Shown: piece by piece, positions 26,100-36,388 of the stretch
Position numbering within the stretch: the first letter of the stretch is position 1
Layout: each line of letters starts with the position of its first letter
Source of the DNA: Mastigocoleus testarum BC008
GTDB taxonomy: Bacteria; Cyanobacteriota; Cyanobacteriia; Cyanobacteriales; Nostocaceae
Direction: 5' to 3'
Assembly (NCBI RefSeq): GCF_001456025.1
Contig: NZ_LMTZ01000122.1
Coordinates: 26,776 to 83,184, forward strand
DNA length: 56,409 nucleotides
Position numbers and translations under genes: made by a program
Notes under the pieces: model-generated
Database searches by the model: none
What the model was told of the DNA's origin: nothing
Seen by the model: the letters and a program-made list of their open reading frames with translations, nothing else

Positions 26100-26481
26100 T
26101 TATTTATTTTTCTCTATTTTCCTGCTCCCCATTATTAAAAAATAAAACCCGGTACAGCGATCGCTATACCGGATATATCTCCATCCTAATTTGTAAAAAC
26201 TATTGCCTGTGATATAGGATTACTACATGAGACCTATACACATTGGTAATAAATTTTTGCTTTTCAAGCTAAGAACTCAAAGCTAGTAATCCAAAGTAAA
26301 TTAAATAATTTACTGTCAAGACCTCAAATTATTACTCATTGCAACTTCTAACTCCTATTAGCGGATCCGGAAGTAGCGCAGCTAAAGACTTAAGAACGAA
26401 TACCGATCAACACCGCATACTCTAGCGTGTCCGCAGGATATGTCCTGATTCCCAAACTCATTATTTATTACTTATTACTTA
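26100..26481. other. Convergent intergenic region
   Basis: Lies between the kinase gene and the minus-strand glycosyltransferase gene. Contains the HIP1-centred hairpin at 26149-26172 and a heptad stretch of TTATTAC type at about 26459-26500. Otherwise nothing is recognised. Confidence 0.6.
26149..26172 (-). terminator. HIP1-centred hairpin, likely terminator for the minus-strand cluster
   Basis: CCGGTA (26149-26154) pairs with TACCGG (26167-26172), enclosing a GCGATCGC palindrome. On the minus strand a T-rich run (complement of 26135-26147) follows immediately, as expected for termination of the glycosyltransferase operon. Confidence 0.55.
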
Positions 26482-27750
26482 TTACTTGTTACTCATTACT
26501 CCTGAATTCTGAGATTCTTCAAAAAGTCGATAGAGTTTTTCTTCTAACTTTTCCATACATGTAGACCAGTCAAATTCCAGTATTCCAAGACGAGCTTGAC
26601 GAGACATTTCTTGTTTGAGTTCAGGATTTTCCAAAATCTGGATTATTTTATTAGCAAAATCTTGTGAGTTATTGGCTTCAGCGATAAAACCATTCTCACC
26701 ATGTGTAATCTGCTCTGAACTAGAAGGTGCAGCTGCAGCAACTACCGGTGTTCCAGAGGCTAATGCTTCTGTATTTGTGGTACAGAAATTTTCGGTAACT
26801 GAAGGATTAACAAATATATCTGCACGAGCATACCAACCTAGTAATTCTTCTCCATGAGACTCACCCCATACGGTCAAACCGGGAGCTAAACTTTTACCAC
26901 GTTCTTCTATTTCTTGAGATAAAGGACCACTACCGATGATAACCATATGGACATCATTAATTTTGGCAGCAACTAATTGATATATTTCGAAAAGCTGGGA
27001 AACATTTTTTTCTGCACAAATGCGTCCAACAAACAGTAGAGTTGGTCTATTATCCTCAGGAATTGGATTGCAAGCAATATTTCCCGGATTGAATTTTTTG
27101 CAATTAACTCCTTGATAGGGAAGATATTCACTGCGTTGAGATTTCATTTGCTGATATTTGAGTAATTGTCCCTTAGAAGGAAATAAATTCAAATCATAAT
27201 TTCCGCTGAATTTTTTAATCAGACTTGGAAGTATGGGACGAATTAAACGAAAAACTCCATCGCCCAAGTAGTAGTTAATGTAAGCTACGATGTCTGTGTG
27301 AAATAGAGATACTGTAGGCGTACCAGTTAGTTTGGCATATTCTCGGGCTATTGGACGACCATAACCTTGTAAAAAGAGTGAATAAAAACCTCTGATTTGT
27401 GCGGCTTCTTCAACCATTATAATATCTGGCTTAAATTCTTGTAGGAGTTTAGTATCGCTCCAATGTCGATAACTCAGAGGTTGGGGAAGAGATTTATAAA
27501 ATATCAGAGGTTTGGTAGGAAATGCATAGGAAGAAAAGTTAGGGAAGAACTGTAATTTACTTAAACCAGCCATCGGACGACTTCCCACACTTTCAGGGTA
27601 CTGTTCGTTAATTTCTGGGTGAATCAAAAATACAAAATGACCACGTTCTAATAACCAGTTTGCTCGCTGATGCACTGCAATAGACACTCCAGTTAAAAAT
27701 GGAGCATAAAGACTTGTAAAAAGAGCAATACGAAGAGGTTTTTTGTTCAT
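26482..27750 (-). CDS. GT4-family glycosyltransferase (HglT candidate)
   Basis: A 422-residue GT-B glycosyltransferase of the GT4/group 1 type. The N-terminal domain opens LRIALFTSLYAPFLTGVSIAVHQRANWLLERGH, the usual acceptor-side Rossmann fold. The donor-site EX7E motif is E320...E328 in ENFCTTNTEALASGTPVVA, and LLFVGRICAEKNV is the family's donor-domain start. No transmembrane segments, so it is likely peripheral at the membrane. It is last in the minus-strand cluster with the exporter subunits, epimerase and GT2. From memory, HglT, which glucosylates the heterocyst glycolipid aglycone in PCC 7120, sits at the matching place, so this is a candidate. Lipid-glucosyl or sulfoquinovosyl-type activity is an alternative. 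Confidence 0.87.
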   Translation of the reverse strand: MNKKPLRIALFTSLYAPFLTGVSIAVHQRANWLLERGHFVFLIHPEINEQYPESVGSRPMAGLSKLQFFPNFSSYAFPTKPLIFYKSLPQPLSYRHWSDTKLLQEFKPDIIMVEEAAQIRGFYSLFLQGYGRPIAREYAKLTGTPTVSLFHTDIVAYINYYLGDGVFRLIRPILPSLIKKFSGNYDLNLFPSKGQLLKYQQMKSQRSEYLPYQGVNCKKFNPGNIACNPIPEDNRPTLLFVGRICAEKNVSQLFEIYQLVAAKINDVHMVIIGSGPLSQEIEERGKSLAPGLTVWGESHGEELLGWYARADIFVNPSVTENFCTTNTEALASGTPVVAAAAPSSSEQITHGENGFIAEANNSQDFANKIIQILENPELKQEMSRQARLGILEFDWSTCMEKLEEKLYRLFEESQNSGVMSNK

Positions 27751-27915
27751 TTGTTGTCCGCTTCTTATATCTGTTTAATAACTTTTATTACTTAAAATTT
27801 GGCGAAACCACCGATATCATATGGAGGGTTAGACCCATTGAATTTATACTCAGAAGTGAGATATGGTAACAGGTCTAACACATCCTACAACAACGTCATT
27901 TTTTATTTACGAACT

Positions 27916-28182
<267 letters not shown>

Positions 28183-28197
28183 CTTCTCTAACAACTC

Positions 28198-29457
28198 TCA
28201 AAGAGAAATTTTTGGATCTATTGGTTGATCCACCCATTTATAAGGACGATATTCCATCATGCGAATTTTGAATGGTCCTTTAATCTGATAATTAATCCCA
28301 CGCCAGTTAACAATTGGCATCCAATGACAAGAAACTAATGCAATGAAATAAAACCATTGGGTAAATGGAGTTCCAACAAATATTTTCCAAATTTTACTTT
28401 TATTAAATCTTGGACTAACTTCACCACGCCTGCTAATAACTTGACGTACGCTTTTTTCTAGAGTCAGGATAAGTGCAAGTAAACCGACTAAATAGCTACA
28501 GTAACCAATCAAAGCTAAAATTGCAGCTTGTCCTTGTCCGATAACAAAGCTAATAAAAAAGAGTCCCAATACTAGGTTCGGTAACACTATAGTCAATATG
28601 GAATCCCCAACTACTGCTGGCCATAAAGGATGATATAGTCGGGAAATAAATAATTGTCTTCGAATCCAAGGAAGTAATCTTGGTAAGTTAGTTTCTTCTC
28701 GATTAACTATTAATAGTGAAGGTACAAACTTGACTTGATAGCCGTGTTTTCGCATTACTCGACTAATCATTGTGTCATCAGTATAAGAGTGTTTCCATTT
28801 TTCCAACAATCCTGTCTTCTGTATGACTTCGGTTTTGATTGCTAAAGTTCCACCCCAAGGAATACCGTACAAAAACATCTGTACGACTGCAGAAGTGTTC
28901 CATATGTAGCGCACCAAAGTTCCCCAATATTGACCCGTCGGTAGATACCACCTATTACCTGTTGTTGCTGCAACTTTGGGATCTGATAAAGGAGAAACTA
29001 ATTCCCGCAACCAATTGGAATGAGCTACTGTATCAGCATCTACTAAAGCAACAACTTTATATGTCTTATCTAACGTAGAAAGAGCCTGCACCAAAGAGCT
29101 ACACTTGAGAGTACAAGTTTTTCGTCGGTATTTGAGAGCTTGAATTTCTACATTACTAGCTTTTTCTTCTGCAACAGTTTTGATCGCGACTTTCCAAGCT
29201 GGATCTTCCTCACTATCAACAATTAGCTTAATGTCATAATTTGGATAGTTTTGTTGAAAAAGCGATCGCAAACACTTGGAAAGATATGGGTCGGCTCCAC
29301 GTAAAGATAAAATAACTGCTGTTTTAGGTAATTCTTTTACTGGTAATGCTTTACTGTTATAAGAACGCAGATATCTTAAAAATAACAACATCAGAAGCGA
29401 TTGGATGATAAACCAAACCAATAAACCCAGACAAAATAGTGTAATTAACTGATTCAC
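28198..29457 (-). CDS. Membrane GT2/GT21-like glycosyltransferase
   Basis: A 419-residue membrane glycosyltransferase with a GT-A fold, similar in layout to ceramide glucosyltransferases. A membrane span lies at residues 5-28. The catalytic region carries the DxD-type motif DAD at 140-142 and TDD at 226-228. Further membrane spans lie at about 285-335 and 368-388. The usual QxxRW signature is altered to a basic WIRRQLF segment (265-271), similar to the GT21 arrangement. It would use a nucleotide sugar at the inner face of the membrane to glycosylate a lipid. In the same cluster as the exporter genes and the GT4 enzyme. Either this or the GT4 enzyme could act in heterocyst-glycolipid glucosylation. 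Confidence 0.85.
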   Translation of the reverse strand: MNQLITLFCLGLLVWFIIQSLLMLLFLRYLRSYNSKALPVKELPKTAVILSLRGADPYLSKCLRSLFQQNYPNYDIKLIVDSEEDPAWKVAIKTVAEEKASNVEIQALKYRRKTCTLKCSSLVQALSTLDKTYKVVALVDADTVAHSNWLRELVSPLSDPKVAATTGNRWYLPTGQYWGTLVRYIWNTSAVVQMFLYGIPWGGTLAIKTEVIQKTGLLEKWKHSYTDDTMISRVMRKHGYQVKFVPSLLIVNREETNLPRLLPWIRRQLFISRLYHPLWPAVVGDSILTIVLPNLVLGLFFISFVIGQGQAAILALIGYCSYLVGLLALILTLEKSVRQVISRRGEVSPRFNKSKIWKIFVGTPFTQWFYFIALVSCHWMPIVNWRGINYQIKGPFKIRMMEYRPYKWVDQPIDPKISL

Positions 29458-29528
29458 CTTTGATTCCCTTAATAATTCCTAGTTTGAAAGAAATTCTTAG
29501 TAAGCTCTTTTGAATGAATAAATAAATT

Positions 29529-30524
29529 CTATTTACCCATAAGCTTTTTGAGATTTGCAGTTTTCAACCATTGCTTTATCAGCTGCATTCCATCTTTTAG
29601 ACTAACTGCTGGTTCGTAAGTTAATTTTTCCCGTGCTTTCTGAATAGAATAACTATGGGGACGAGACATAAAATCTACAGCTTCCGGGAAAATATCTGGC
29701 TGTTGACGCAAAAGTTTTTGTCCTCCAGAACGGACTTTTAAAAATAACTTAAGTTCATCCTTTGGTAAGGAAAAAGGTGCTGGTAAATCCCCTGTTTCCG
29801 CTAGAAGTAAAAAATATTCTTTCCAAGAAGTCTTTTGTCCATCAGTGACATTAAATACTTCTCCATAGGCTTCTTTTTCTATGCTGAGAAAAATAGCATC
29901 AATTAAGTTATCAATATATACGTGATTGATAACTCCCTCTCCATCATTAACATAAGCGAATAATTTTTGACCCATCAAATGTAGAGGTCTGACAATCCAG
30001 GGAATACAACCTGGACCATAAATATCTCCAGCGCGGATAACGATCGCACCAAAATCAGGTGGAGAATTCAATTGTAAAATAGCTTGTTCTGCTTCTATTT
30101 TAGTTTGGCAGTAGGGATTATTCTCATTAGTAAGTGGACCATCTTCTGTTATATCTTCAGGATAGTTGAAGCCGTACACCATCGCACTAGAGAGATGAAC
30201 AAAAGTTTTAACACCCACTTCTTTAGCTGTATAAGAGATATTTTTGGTACCATCAACATTGACTTTATGGAAATCTTTGAGGGAACCGCCTTCTTGAGCT
30301 AATTGTTCGGTGTGTAATACTATATCAACTCCCTGACAAGCTTTTTTGAGATTTTCAGCTTTGGTTACACTTCCAGAAATAACTTCTACACCTAGTTTTT
30401 TTGCTGTTGAGGATTTGTCTGTTTTAAGCTGTAGTCCGCGAACTTTCATTCCTTTAGCGATCGCAAGTTCAGCAGCACGTAGACCAATAAATCCAGAAAC
30501 ATCAGTAATGAGTAGTGTTTTCAT
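29529..30524 (-). CDS. NAD(P)-dependent epimerase/dehydratase (extended SDR)
   Basis: A 331-residue extended-SDR protein. The nucleotide-binding motif at residues 7-14 is TDVSGFIG, with Asp where TGxxGFxG is typical. The catalytic set is S112/S113 in LSSAMVYG and the Y138-x3-K142 pair in YCQTKIEAE. GDIYGPG is the usual sugar-epimerase/3beta-HSD block. It could be a nucleotide-sugar epimerase feeding the adjacent glycosyltransferases, or a 3-hydroxysteroid/lipid-type dehydrogenase acting on the lipid. Gene 3 of the minus-strand series; the gap before it contains heptads of the GGGGATT type. Confidence 0.87.
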   Translation of the reverse strand: MKTLLITDVSGFIGLRAAELAIAKGMKVRGLQLKTDKSSTAKKLGVEVISGSVTKAENLKKACQGVDIVLHTEQLAQEGGSLKDFHKVNVDGTKNISYTAKEVGVKTFVHLSSAMVYGFNYPEDITEDGPLTNENNPYCQTKIEAEQAILQLNSPPDFGAIVIRAGDIYGPGCIPWIVRPLHLMGQKLFAYVNDGEGVINHVYIDNLIDAIFLSIEKEAYGEVFNVTDGQKTSWKEYFLLLAETGDLPAPFSLPKDELKLFLKVRSGGQKLLRQQPDIFPEAVDFMSRPHSYSIQKAREKLTYEPAVSLKDGMQLIKQWLKTANLKKLMGK

Positions 30525-30528
30525 GTTG

Positions 30529-30622
30529 GGGATTGGGGATTAGGGATTGGGGATTGGGGTGAAGCCCGCGCCTAGCGGCGTTAGCATAGCGTGGCGTTAG
30601 CCATATGGGGATTGGGGATTTG
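30529..30622. repeat. Heptad STRR tract (GGGGATT/AGGGATT)
   Basis: Seven-base units of the GGGGATT/AGGGATT family lie in the gap between the DevC-like and epimerase genes. They are interrupted by a GCGCCTAGCGGCGTTAGCATAG segment that recurs in cyanobacterial spacers. Confidence 0.75.
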
Positions 30623-30687
30623 CGATACGGAGTTATGAATTTTCTTAGTTCCCTATCGCTATTCGCTAGTCGCCAGTCGCCGGTCTT

Positions 30688-31866
30688 CTAAAAAATATCT
30701 GCTGGATCTGTAGAGCGGAGTTGATTGACTGTTAATGCTCCGGATATAATGCACATTAAAATTGTTGAGAGTAAAACTATCGCTGTATTGTGCAAGTTCA
30801 TCATAATTGGTAATTTTGTTGCTTCCATGGCAAAATCATACAAACCTAGAGAAATTGCAAAGCCAGGTATGTAACCCAATACAGCTAGTATGAATGCTTG
30901 TTGAAATACGATATTTAGTAAATATTTATTCTCGTAACCTATAGCCTTTAAAGTGGCATATGCAATTAATTGAGTTGAAATATTGCTATACAGTATTTGA
31001 TAGACAATAACAATACCAACAATAGAAGCCATTGTTAACATAAGATTGAGAATAAAACCAATAGGCGTTCTGGTAGCCCAATATTGTTTTTCAAAGTTAA
31101 TGAAACCGGATTGAGTAAAAATTTTAATGTCATCCGGTAAATTATCCCGCAAATTTTTCAGAACTTTCTGAGGGTCAGCATCAGGTTTGAGAGCAACAAC
31201 ACCAACATCTATCATCTCTGCGGGACGAGTATTAGGAAATATCCGTAAAAAAGTAGAGTCGCTGACGATTAAGTTTCCATCAACACCAAAGGATGGACCT
31301 AAATTAAATAGACCTCCAACTCTAACTTTGTAACCCTTGAGAGAATCAAAAGGAAATATTTCAATTAATTGTTTGTTATTTTCTCGTTCAAATCTTTCTG
31401 CGACACGACCAAACTCCTGACGAGAGTTCCGGTCGAAAAGTACTACATCGGGAATTTTGATCCGATCTATATTTTGTTCGACTTCTGGAATATCGATTAC
31501 GGGTTTTCCTGGTTCAAAGCCAATGATATAAATTGAATATTTTTGTCCTGTATCGGGATTCTTAAATTTAGCAAATCCTAAATATATAGGACAAACTGAT
31601 TCTACACCTTCAAAACCTAAAGCTTGATACAAACGAGTTCGAGAAAAACTTTGGGAGGCTGTTAAAGCCTTATACTGAGAACTAACTAAAAATAAATCTC
31701 CGCGTAAATGACGATGTACTTGGGTGGCGCTGGAATAGAGAGCATCTTGAAAACCAAGTTGCATAAACATCAAAATCACGAGAAAAGCAATACCAGCAAC
31801 AGCGACGATCGCTCGAATTTTGTTGCGGGCTAGTTGTAGCCATGCTACAGGAATTTTAAAAGTCAT
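30688..31866 (-). CDS. DevC-like ABC exporter permease
   Basis: A 392-residue MacB/FtsX-type permease of the DevC family. DevBCA exports heterocyst glycolipids. One membrane span lies at about residues 15-37 (AVAGIAFLVILMFMQLGF). A large soluble domain follows (about 45-260), then three C-terminal spans (about 268-290, 315-340, 350-378), including the FtsX-like LNLMLTMASIVGIVIVYQILYSNI. The opening IPVAWLQLARNKIRAIVAVAGIAF is typical of DevC. It follows the DevB-like gene by 86 bp. No DevA ATPase follows; the next gene is the epimerase. Confidence 0.9.
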   Translation of the reverse strand: MTFKIPVAWLQLARNKIRAIVAVAGIAFLVILMFMQLGFQDALYSSATQVHRHLRGDLFLVSSQYKALTASQSFSRTRLYQALGFEGVESVCPIYLGFAKFKNPDTGQKYSIYIIGFEPGKPVIDIPEVEQNIDRIKIPDVVLFDRNSRQEFGRVAERFERENNKQLIEIFPFDSLKGYKVRVGGLFNLGPSFGVDGNLIVSDSTFLRIFPNTRPAEMIDVGVVALKPDADPQKVLKNLRDNLPDDIKIFTQSGFINFEKQYWATRTPIGFILNLMLTMASIVGIVIVYQILYSNISTQLIAYATLKAIGYENKYLLNIVFQQAFILAVLGYIPGFAISLGLYDFAMEATKLPIMMNLHNTAIVLLSTILMCIISGALTVNQLRSTDPADIF

Positions 31867-31952
31867 GGTAAGCGGTTAGCGACTGGGGACTGGAGACTAG
31901 GAATAAAATTCTTGACCCTTTCCTTTACTTATTACTCCTTACTCATTACTCA

Positions 31953-33176
31953 TTACTTATTACTTATGACCGGTTTTTGGCTCATCATAATAGCAACATC
32001 TACCTGTAAATTCGTTAAACCGGAAAGAGTTTCACTATCTTTTGGATCATTGATGCGAACTTTTACAGGAATGATTCTTCTATCTGTCTCTGTTTCTGGG
32101 TTGACACTGAGAATATTTTGTCGATCAACTTGCAAACCAATTTCAGTAACCGTTCCCTCGATTTTCTTCGGAAATGCTGCACTGGTAATAATAGCTTGTT
32201 GACCCTTATTAACTTGATTAATATCAGTTTGATAAACCTCTGCTTCTACATACATCTGCGATGTTTTACCTATTTCTACAACCCCTTTATCACTGTTTAC
32301 CTCTCCTGTTTTTGCATGAACTTTTAAAATTCTTCCATCTACAGGAGAGCTTAAATAAGTTAGATCGTATTCTGCTTTGGCTTCTTGGACTGCTGTCTGA
32401 GCACTCTTTAATTCTGCTTGGGCTAATTGAACATCGACCGCACGAACTTTTTTAACACTATCTAATCTTGCTCTTGCTTCTTCAATCTCATCTCGTACGG
32501 TATTTTGAGTTCTTTTCAGTTTTGCTTGAGCCTCTTGGAGTTGTTTTTGTGCTGTCTGTAATTCCAAGCGTTTGCTATCAGCAACAGAAGCAGAAACTGC
32601 ACCTGCTCTATATAAACTTTGGTATCGATTATTTTCTGTACGAGCATTTGCTAATTCTGCCTCTAAGCGTGCTATGGTAGCTTGCTGAGAAGCAATATCT
32701 CCCTGTAACTGAGCTTGTAAGCGAGTTACTGTAGCCCTTTGAGCGTTGATGTCACCTTGCTTTGCTCCGGCTTTCACTTGTGCTAGTTTGGCTCGTGCTA
32801 TCCGCACTTTATCAATTGTTTGTTGTAATGCAGCCCGGGAACGAGCATAATTCTCTAACAAAGCAATAATTTTTCCAGCTTTTACTTTATCGCCTTCTTT
32901 AACTAAGAGTTTTTCTACTCGTACTCCTGTCAAGGAACTAGGAGCAGACAATTTTATTACCTCACCTTCAGGCTCAACTCTTCCTAATGCAGTTACTGCA
33001 ACCCTTTTTGGTGTAGTTTTCCCTGAATCTATTGGGGGAGAATTGACTTGAGAACTAAGCCGCCAAAATATTGATGAAAATGCTAACCCAGCACCCAATG
33101 TAATTAAGGTTGCTAAAATTATGCGCCAACGATTTGTAGGTTGTGGAGATAGCCGGCTTTCTTTATCTGCTGTCAT
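31953..33176 (-). CDS. DevB-like HlyD/MacA membrane-fusion protein
   Basis: A 407-residue periplasmic adaptor of the HlyD/MacA (DevB) family. One N-terminal membrane anchor lies at about residues 17-38. The lipoyl-like half-motif, LSAPSSLTGVRVEKLLVKEGDKVKAGKIIALL, is followed by a long coiled-coil hairpin (about 105-250) rich in Ala/Gln/Arg. The second lipoyl half is LSSPVDGRILKVHAKTGEV, and a beta-barrel region closes the protein. DevB links a DevC/DevA pump to a TolC-type outer-membrane channel for laying down the heterocyst glycolipid layer. It is the first gene of the minus-strand series, divergent from the ParB-type gene. Confidence 0.92.
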   Translation of the reverse strand: MTADKESRLSPQPTNRWRIILATLITLGAGLAFSSIFWRLSSQVNSPPIDSGKTTPKRVAVTALGRVEPEGEVIKLSAPSSLTGVRVEKLLVKEGDKVKAGKIIALLENYARSRAALQQTIDKVRIARAKLAQVKAGAKQGDINAQRATVTRLQAQLQGDIASQQATIARLEAELANARTENNRYQSLYRAGAVSASVADSKRLELQTAQKQLQEAQAKLKRTQNTVRDEIEEARARLDSVKKVRAVDVQLAQAELKSAQTAVQEAKAEYDLTYLSSPVDGRILKVHAKTGEVNSDKGVVEIGKTSQMYVEAEVYQTDINQVNKGQQAIITSAAFPKKIEGTVTEIGLQVDRQNILSVNPETETDRRIIPVKVRINDPKDSETLSGLTNLQVDVAIMMSQKPVISNK

Positions 33177-34075
33177 ATTCTGATTCCAATTATTCTAATA
33201 TTTTGACTTTTATATATGGAGAACTATAACTATCTCGATCGATTGAAACAGTTTTCTGTGACAACAAAACAAATAAACAAAAATAATCAAAAAAACTAAT
33301 AAATTTATATGGATTTCTTTATTTCCTAATTTTGCACTTAAATTTGCGAATGTTTGGATGTTTTAGATACAAATTTTTCTCTTTAATAAAATCCCCTGAG
33401 TTAAGTTTTATTGAGTAACAATTTCTACCATTACTTTAGGAATGATGAGTGTAATCCAGGCAATATTTCCCGTGAAGGTTAACGGAATAATATGCTATTA
33501 AAACCTATATTAATTCAGATTATTGAAACAGCAAAAAAACAATACAAAAAAGAAACGAAATATACTGTATTGCAAAGATTATTTTTAAATTATTCTCGAA
33601 AAATATGGAATTACATTATGGCAAATGAGAAAAACATTGTCAACAAAATATTATTAACGAGGTATATTTGTATTATTTTCAAGATGATAATAAGAAAATC
33701 ATACTGTAGTCGCTATAAAAATCTATCTCAAAATATCCGGATTAATCCATAGAACAATAGTCTAAAATCATATAAATTATGATGGTGTCTTCACTCAAGG
33801 ATAAAGGTTACTTTCAGTTCTATTCATAAATATTCTATTTTTTGACAAAAAAGTAACTCAGCTTACAGAACTTTTATTTTTGATATTTTTTAGGGATTTA
33901 TAGTAAGTATTTTGTTCGAGCATAAGAAGAAATAGTTTACAGAGAACAGGTAATAGAAAATATACGCTATTCTTTCAATTACAAGCGTAGGTAAAAAAGA
34001 AAAAACCACCAAATATTTTATATAAATTTCATTATATTGCTTGTTTATTTATACATTAAAAAATGGTATTCGAAT
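33177..34075. other. Divergent intergenic region (DevB-like / ParB-type)
   Basis: Should contain both promoters. I looked for a GTA-N8-TAC NtcA site near the DevB-like start and found none. An 86-codon Lys-rich open frame at 33492-33752 has no recognisable features and I reject it. The rest is AT-rich. Confidence 0.5.
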
Positions 34076-35422
34076 ATGGCAAAACTCACTTTAGTACCGA
34101 TCAGCAAAATTCATATTAATAACAATCGCCGTCCAATAAAACAAGAAAAAGTTGATGAGCTAGTGGAATCCATTAGAGCCAATGGACTATTAAATCCCAT
34201 TACTTTAGATAATAATTGGAATTTAGTAGCTGGACATCATCGCTTGAAAGCCTGCGAACAGTTAGGTTTAAAAGAAATTGAGTGTCATATTATTGTATAT
34301 CAAGATTCAGATCGCGCCCGTTTAGCTGAAATTGATGAGAATTTGATTCGTAATGAACTCAGACCGCTAGAAAGAGGAAAACTGTGGCTCGAGAGAGAAG
34401 AAATACTTTTGCGTTTGGGACTACTAGCAAAAGTTGGAGATAATCAATACACTCTGACAGGTAAGAATATCACAGGTAGTGAAGTTATTTCACCACCAAT
34501 TAAAACAGCTAAGGATTTGGCTAGAGAGAGTGGTTTTAGCGAGCGAACCTATCAATATGACAAGCAAATAATCCGAAATACTCATCCAGATATTTTACAA
34601 ATCATCGAGAATACACCGATCGCTCAACGTCAAACAGCACTATTGAATATCGCTCGAGCTGGTAGCAAAGAACGTATTCAAGCCGAACAAGCGGAAAAAG
34701 CATTGGCTTTGGCTAAAGCATCATCCGATCAAGAAGAACAACAACGACAAGCTGAAATAGTATCGAGTTATAGAACAAGACAAAAAAAAGCACAGTTATC
34801 AGCCCTCAAAAGTGCTGAAGCTTTAATACAAGCAAAATCCTCTCATAGTAGAACCCAACAACAGCGCAAAAAATTACATCAAAGGTTATCAAAACTAGAA
34901 GTCAGTTTGGGCGATCGCTGGAAGTTGGGAGAAAACTTAGTTTATTGTGGCGACACTAGCAGCGATAAATTTCAAGATTTGCTACCGAAAGAGGCTGCAT
35001 TAACGATAGCTACCTTATCTTCAACTTGGAAGCACGATTATTTAGCCGAAAAATCCCGTATTGTTGCTGTACTCCGTCAGGAAGGTTATATTTATGATTT
35101 TTGTCGTTCTAATCAAATGCCTTTTCAATATGAATTAGCGATTGGTAAGATTTATATCGGCATATTTTCCTATCAAAGTATATCTAAACCACCAATGCCG
35201 GTTAATGTTGAAAATATTGAAGGAATAGTTAATTATTTAATGCATTTATATAGCAGTCCAAATGATTGCGCGATCGCGCCATTTATGGGTGAGGGAGAAA
35301 TTCTCGCTATTTGTCAGCGACTTAGACGTATTTGTTTTATTGGTGATGATAACCCCCAAAGTGTGAGTAGGGGAATTATGCGTTGGCAAAATATAACTGA
35401 TCGACAAGCAGAAAAGATATAG
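34076..35422 (+). CDS. ParB-domain protein with degenerate DNA-methylase-like C-terminus
   Basis: A protein of about 448 residues. Residues 1-95 are a ParB/Spo0J N-terminal domain (ISKIHINNNRRPIKQEKVDELVESIRANGLLNPITL, AGHHRLKACEQLGLKEI, and the R-box-like ENLIRNELRPLERGK). Residues 145-180 hold a helix-turn-helix-like region (AKDLARESGFSERTYQYDKQI). About 205-285 is an Arg/Gln/Ala coiled coil. The C-terminal 160 residues align by eye with the methylase half of ParB-methyltransferase fusions (GDRWKLGENLVYCGDT, APFMGEGEILAICQRLRRICFIGDDNP). The catalytic DPPY motif is absent, and the SAM-motif equivalent is altered. It is likely DNA-binding without methylation. Start chosen at MAKLTL, as earlier residues are not conserved. 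Confidence 0.82.
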   Translation: MAKLTLVPISKIHINNNRRPIKQEKVDELVESIRANGLLNPITLDNNWNLVAGHHRLKACEQLGLKEIECHIIVYQDSDRARLAEIDENLIRNELRPLERGKLWLEREEILLRLGLLAKVGDNQYTLTGKNITGSEVISPPIKTAKDLARESGFSERTYQYDKQIIRNTHPDILQIIENTPIAQRQTALLNIARAGSKERIQAEQAEKALALAKASSDQEEQQRQAEIVSSYRTRQKKAQLSALKSAEALIQAKSSHSRTQQQRKKLHQRLSKLEVSLGDRWKLGENLVYCGDTSSDKFQDLLPKEAALTIATLSSTWKHDYLAEKSRIVAVLRQEGYIYDFCRSNQMPFQYELAIGKIYIGIFSYQSISKPPMPVNVENIEGIVNYLMHLYSSPNDCAIAPFMGEGEILAICQRLRRICFIGDDNPQSVSRGIMRWQNITDRQAEKI

Positions 35423-36388
35423 GGGATAGAGAATAGAAAACAGGGGATGAAGTTTTTTTGTTTTTCCAAACTCAGCTTAGTAGTCAAGATTTTGAGACCC
35501 TAACTCTTGATTATTACAACTGCTACAAGATTTCAGGAATTAAATATTTAAATATAAAAACGGTATGACATTGTGCAGATAATAATTTCTGTGTTCTAGT
35601 CACAAAAATGGACAAAGTTAATTCATAATATTCAGCTTTATCTATAAAATATTTCATCATATTGATTTTTGTACTAATTAATCAACATTAATATTTGTAC
35701 TTACTACTACATTCACTACCTTTAACTTCATCATTCATGAGCAGATAATTAGTTGTGCCTTAAAAATTAAATTATTTGAAAATATCATGATTTAATCAAA
35801 AATCATTACTTAGTAAATCCATATATATATCGAACAGTCAGGCAGATAATCATATTACAACTATCTTTAAGTAAATCGGTAAGTAATATAGGATTTAAGT
35901 GGAATGTCTTTATGAGATTTTATCTTACCAATGGACATTTTAAATGAAATAAAAATGCTCTATTTTTATTGTTAGCCATGATACTTTTTTAATAAAAAAC
36001 TATATAATAATGAGAAAATACCAGATTTTACAACTATACTTAAAAGTAAATAAATATACTTGTTTATAATTTTAATTAGTATTAAAAATCGCTATATGAA
36101 TATGTTTAGAAGCAAATATTATAAAAATAATTAATCCAAATTATTAGATGTGTGTTACTGTTGGAATTAATTCAAACATTTTAGGAAGAATGCATATGTA
36201 ATTAGTAAATTACAATTACTAAGGGAAAAACTAGAAATAGATAATTTCCTGTAATTTACTCATAGTGCATTTACTTTGTTAATACTCGTTTAATTAGTGT
36301 AGGTAATAAGTGATTTTTTGTAACGGGTTTGTCAAATAATCTTTATCGGATTCCATAGAATAGATTATCTTGGACGTCAAAACTGACT
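35423..36388. other. AT-rich intergenic region
   Basis: About 970 bp with very high A/T and no supportable frame, terminator or repeat array. Nothing was recognised. Confidence 0.5.

Noticed and set aside
33177..33400. Possible NtcA site (GTA-N8-TAC) upstream of the DevB-like gene
   Set aside because: I looked for the motif near the start and found no match with the required spacing.
33492..33752. 86-codon Lys/Ile/Asn-rich open frame upstream of the ParB-type gene
   Set aside because: Composition matches AT-rich non-coding DNA, with no recognisable motif and no credible start signal.
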